From positions 1 to 34,280 of the IMG/VR virus record IMGVR_UViG_3300027513_000035: 34,280 nt of DNA. One strand, given 5' to 3'. Positions 32,035 to 34,280 of the stretch are shown here, piece after piece (within the stretch, counting starts at the first letter, position 1; the number at the start of each line of letters is the position of its first letter). The notes beneath the pieces were generated by a model, which had not been told where the DNA came from, ran no database searches, and saw only the letters and a program-made list of their open reading frames with translations. Made by a program: the position numbers and the translations under genes. This stretch comes from a virus.

Positions 32035-33756
32035 CTATGCCACCATGCCGTAGATGTCGAGTTCCTCGCGGATATCGGTCAGCAACAGCCCAACGCCCTC
32101 GGCCAGTGCCACCAGCGCATCGATCTTGCCCGTCGAGCGCCGCTTGTCATAAATCCGGTTGCCCTTGCTATCGGCAATGTGGATCGCGCTCGCCGCGGCA
32201 TAGGTCACCGCCGGGTTGCGCTTCACCCGCAGCTTGCGCTTGCCGATAAGCTCCTCCAGAAGCTCGACGCTGTGCGGCATCCACAAGCCGCTCTCCTGCG
32301 CCCGGTAGTAGCCCTGCCCGTGCGGCACCAGCTCGATATCCAGCCCTATCGCATCCAAGTCGCGCTCCAGGTACTGGATGCGATACGGGTCATACGCCAC
32401 GCGCCGCAAGCCGCGCTCGATCTGTAATTCAGAGAGGCGCTGTGCCACGAACCCGTAATCCACATTCCGCCCAGGCGGCGCCGTGATGTGCCCTTCCCGC
32501 ACCCACTGCGCCATCGGCACCCGGTCCCGCGCCGAGCGCTCGGCCACCGTGTCGCGCGGTGTCCACAGCTCCACCACCGCATGCACCACACCGTCCCCGT
32601 CCGGCGCGTATACCCGCGCCAGCGCCGTCAGATCGCGCGTGCCCGACAGATCCAGCCCGCCGATGCACTCCAGCCCGGCCAGCGCGTCCTCGTCAAAGTC
32701 GGCCTCGCACTGCCGCCACAGATCGCCGTCGATTGCCGGGTTGGCCGCATCCACCCATTGGCAAAAGTTCAGCCGCCGTACGAGGCTTTGCTTCGCCGGC
32801 ATGCCCAGCGCTTCCCGCACCTGCTTGCGCAAATACTCGGGCTGGATCGTCACCCCAAGGCTCGGATTGGCCTTCGGCCAGCACGCCTCGTCCGAGAACG
32901 GCTCGTCGCCCTCATCGAGCGCGCAGACATAGCCAAACCACTCGTCGTCCTGCACCTGCCCGGTAACAACCCGCTCGCTATACTCGTGGTGCTGGTAGCA
33001 GATCGTGGTCCTGTCCACGCCGCTGTTGGTGATTTCCAGAATGAGGGGTTGTGCCCGGCCTTTGACGCCGGCCGTGATCTTCTCCACCACAACATCTGTC
33101 GGGTGCTCGTGAACCTCATCGATTAAGGCGAAATGCACCCGCTTGCCGTCGAGCCCACGTCCCTCCGAACTGATCGGCCGGAAGAACGAGCCGGCGTCCA
33201 AATATGCTAAGTTGAACACATCGCGCTGCCCACTTTTCTGCAAGCGCTTCGACAAGCCCGGCGACGCCTCCATCATCCGCACTGCATCGCGAAATGGGAT
33301 CTTCGCCTGATCGCGCGTCACCGCCGCTGCATAGCACTCGGCGCCCATCTCGCCGTCGGCCGTCAGCATGTAGAGCCCGATCCCCGCACCCAGCGGGCTC
33401 TTGCCAGAGCCCTTGCCGGTCTCGATATACGCCGTCCTGAACCGCCGCGGCCCGCCCTCGCCCCGCCGCCAGCCGAACACACTCCCCGCCACAAACGCCT
33501 GCCACGGCTCCAGCGTGAAGGGCTGCCCGGCCTTGTCGCCATCGGGCAGGCGCAGCACAACCTCGAAGAAATCAATGACCCGTTGGCAAGCGTTCCGGTC
33601 CCAGTAAAGACCGTGATCAGGCCCGCGCTGAAGGTCCGCTAGGTGCCTTTTAGCTGCTGCTCTGACCAACGGCCCAGCCAAGACATCCCCGGTATCCACG
33701 CGCACCGCATAGCGCGTCGCAGGGTCAGCCGAAGAACCGCTCTTCCGGTTCTTCAT
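32035..33756 (-). CDS. Terminase large subunit (TerL)
   Basis: A 573-residue HK97-type TerL, the motor and nuclease that packages DNA. Walker A is ETGKGSGKS (residues 112-120), Walker B HFALIDE (208-214) with coupling residues after it. The RNase-H-like nuclease has GGLDLSGTRDL (D369), AYDPYRIQ and the final KIDALVALA. It overlaps TerS by 32 bp. Its first codons form one arm of a hairpin (33731-33754), probably opened when TerS is translated. The 114 bp after it, before the protease/capsid gene at 31920, hold no gene. Confidence 0.93.
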   Translation of the reverse strand: MKNRKSGSSADPATRYAVRVDTGDVLAGPLVRAAAKRHLADLQRGPDHGLYWDRNACQRVIDFFEVVLRLPDGDKAGQPFTLEPWQAFVAGSVFGWRRGEGGPRRFRTAYIETGKGSGKSPLGAGIGLYMLTADGEMGAECYAAAVTRDQAKIPFRDAVRMMEASPGLSKRLQKSGQRDVFNLAYLDAGSFFRPISSEGRGLDGKRVHFALIDEVHEHPTDVVVEKITAGVKGRAQPLILEITNSGVDRTTICYQHHEYSERVVTGQVQDDEWFGYVCALDEGDEPFSDEACWPKANPSLGVTIQPEYLRKQVREALGMPAKQSLVRRLNFCQWVDAANPAIDGDLWRQCEADFDEDALAGLECIGGLDLSGTRDLTALARVYAPDGDGVVHAVVELWTPRDTVAERSARDRVPMAQWVREGHITAPPGRNVDYGFVAQRLSELQIERGLRRVAYDPYRIQYLERDLDAIGLDIELVPHGQGYYRAQESGLWMPHSVELLEELIGKRKLRVKRNPAVTYAAASAIHIADSKGNRIYDKRRSTGKIDALVALAEGVGLLLTDIREELDIYGMVA

Positions 33757-34192
33757 TGTCCCGCTGGTCTACCCGCAACCGAGATCGTGAAGCCGGCGTC
33801 TTGCCGAACTCTGATAGCCATAACTTTATTCTTCTGTCGGCGTCCTGCACTACCTGCATAGCAGGATGCAGGCGATGTAATGTACTACCCTTCTCCGTTG
33901 TCGTTTCGTAGTAGTTGCTGCCCAATACTTTCAGTTCCTGCCTTGCATCTAGGTAATCAGCATACGCCTCGCATAAACACTCCAACCCGATAGCATCAGC
34001 TTTCGTCAACACACCCATGTCGTCGAGCATGGTTGATACATAGCCCCATGCTTGCTTGGCCTTGGCGCTCATATGAGATGGCGCATCTACCTTGCCACGG
34101 CATGGCTTCGGCTCGCTCGTGTTGATCCTGCTCTTGTGATGATCGCCCTTAACGATCTTCAGGTGGGTTGGAATTGGTTTGCGACCAGCCAT
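33725..34192 (-). CDS. Terminase small subunit, P27 family
   Basis: A 155-residue P27-type TerS: MAGRKPIPTHLKIVKGDHHK is the family's N-terminal signature (GRKPxPTxLKxxxG), followed by helices AKAKQAWGYVSTMLDDMGVL and TKADAIGLECLCEAYADYLD, and NYYETTTEKGSTLHRLHPAM, another family segment. It recognises the packaging site and feeds DNA to TerL. It is visibly more AT-rich than the flanking late genes. No standard ribosome binding site precedes the ATG at 34192. Confidence 0.9.
   Translation of the reverse strand: MAGRKPIPTHLKIVKGDHHKSRINTSEPKPCRGKVDAPSHMSAKAKQAWGYVSTMLDDMGVLTKADAIGLECLCEAYADYLDARQELKVLGSNYYETTTEKGSTLHRLHPAMQVVQDADRRIKLWLSEFGKTPASRSRLRVDQRDNEEPEERFFG
33731..33754 (-). promoter_or_regulatory. 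Hairpin over the TerL start region
   Basis: GAAGAACC / GGTTCTTC, an 8-bp perfect stem with an 8-nt loop; one arm begins immediately after the first two bases of the TerL ATG. It lies within the TerS-TerL overlap, so translating TerS would open it. A translational coupling device is likely. Confidence 0.45.
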
Positions 34193-34194
34193 TG

Positions 34195-34280
34195 ATGGTT
34201 AACGACCCAACATGGTTAACAACGCCCGATATTGCAAAAGGGGGGGGAAGGGTAGAAATCCAGGGCCGTCGGCCAGCCAG
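34195..34280. other. Candidate cos / TerS-binding region at the window end
   Basis: Between the TerS start and the window end are two direct copies of ATGGTTAAC (34195-34203 and 34212-34220, 17 bp apart), a purine tract A4-G8-A2-G3 (34236-34252) and a short GGCCGTCGGCC near-palindrome (34265-34275). Such repeats and bent or purine-rich DNA between HNH and TerS are common in packaging sites. With bases 1-33 this makes a gap of about 120 bp. No actual cut can be read from sequence. Confidence 0.45.

Noticed and set aside
33012-33020. Seventh repressor operator within TerL
   Set aside because: A GTGG...CCAC-like palindrome is present, but the spacing differs from the 6-5-6 layout and it is inside a conserved coding segment with no promoter.

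Overview
The window reads as one complete genome of a temperate, long-tailed (siphovirus-type) phage of a GC-rich alphaproteobacterium, laid out from packaging end to packaging end. It is not a piece of chromosome: every gene fits a phage role, the integrase and attP lie in the middle rather than at an edge, and the two window ends close on each other in the order HNH nuclease > (end/start of window) > terminase small subunit, which is the usual cos-adjacent arrangement of HK97-like phages. A Rhodospirillales/Acetobacteraceae-type host is my guess from the GC-rich coding style, the alphaproteobacterial look of the small orphan genes and a 39-nt match to the 5' half of a bacterial tRNA-Pro(UGG); this is inference.

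Layout. (1) Left, minus strand, 9020 down to 34: an early operon starting at a Cro-like gene, with many genes coupled by 4-bp ATGA or GTGA overlaps. It holds small orphan genes, a protein with an IS110-transposase C-terminal-like domain, RusA resolvase, a YqaJ-type exonuclease plus a RecT/Rad52-like annealing protein, a DUF1376 replication protein that carries tandem 12-bp iterons inside its own gene (probable origin), a Rha-like/HNH fusion, a DUF6456-like candidate late regulator and an HNH nuclease. (2) 9020-9710: the immunity region, with six 17-bp operators of the form GYGGAC-N5-GTCCRC in two clusters, two TTGACA promoters whose spacers contain an operator, and an XRE repressor gene broken by an apparent one-base loss in an A run. 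(3) 9710-12601, plus strand: a small conserved gene, an inserted GIY-YIG (T5orf172/MUG113) gene between direct repeats, an excisionase-like HTH gene, a tyrosine integrase started at TTG, then attP (5' half of tRNA-Pro flanked by GCCACCA-type arm sites) and small genes. (4) 34192 down to 12519, minus strand: TerS, TerL, a prohead protease-major capsid fusion, a proline-rich protein, three consecutive proteins with signal peptides (beta-sandwich, arabinofuranosidase-B-like, beta-helix/pectate-lyase-like), portal, a collagen-like protein, connectors, tail tube, frameshifted tail chaperones, tape measure, tail-tip proteins, fibre, and small membrane proteins that are the only holin candidates. One plus-strand moron (secreted Cys-rich protein, 18906-19199) interrupts the tail genes.

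How it works together (inference): repressor or Cro bound at the operators would choose between lysogeny and the two operator-bearing promoters. Leftward early transcription makes replication and recombination proteins and runs, across the joined ends, toward packaging and morphogenesis; rightward transcription makes Xis and Int. No endolysin could be recognised. The most interesting features are the signal-peptide glycan cassette between portal and capsid, the operator system with a frameshifted repressor, the attP that carries half a tRNA plus a possible replacement promoter, the nuclease cassette bracketed by duplicated gene ends, and the iteron origin hidden in a coding region.
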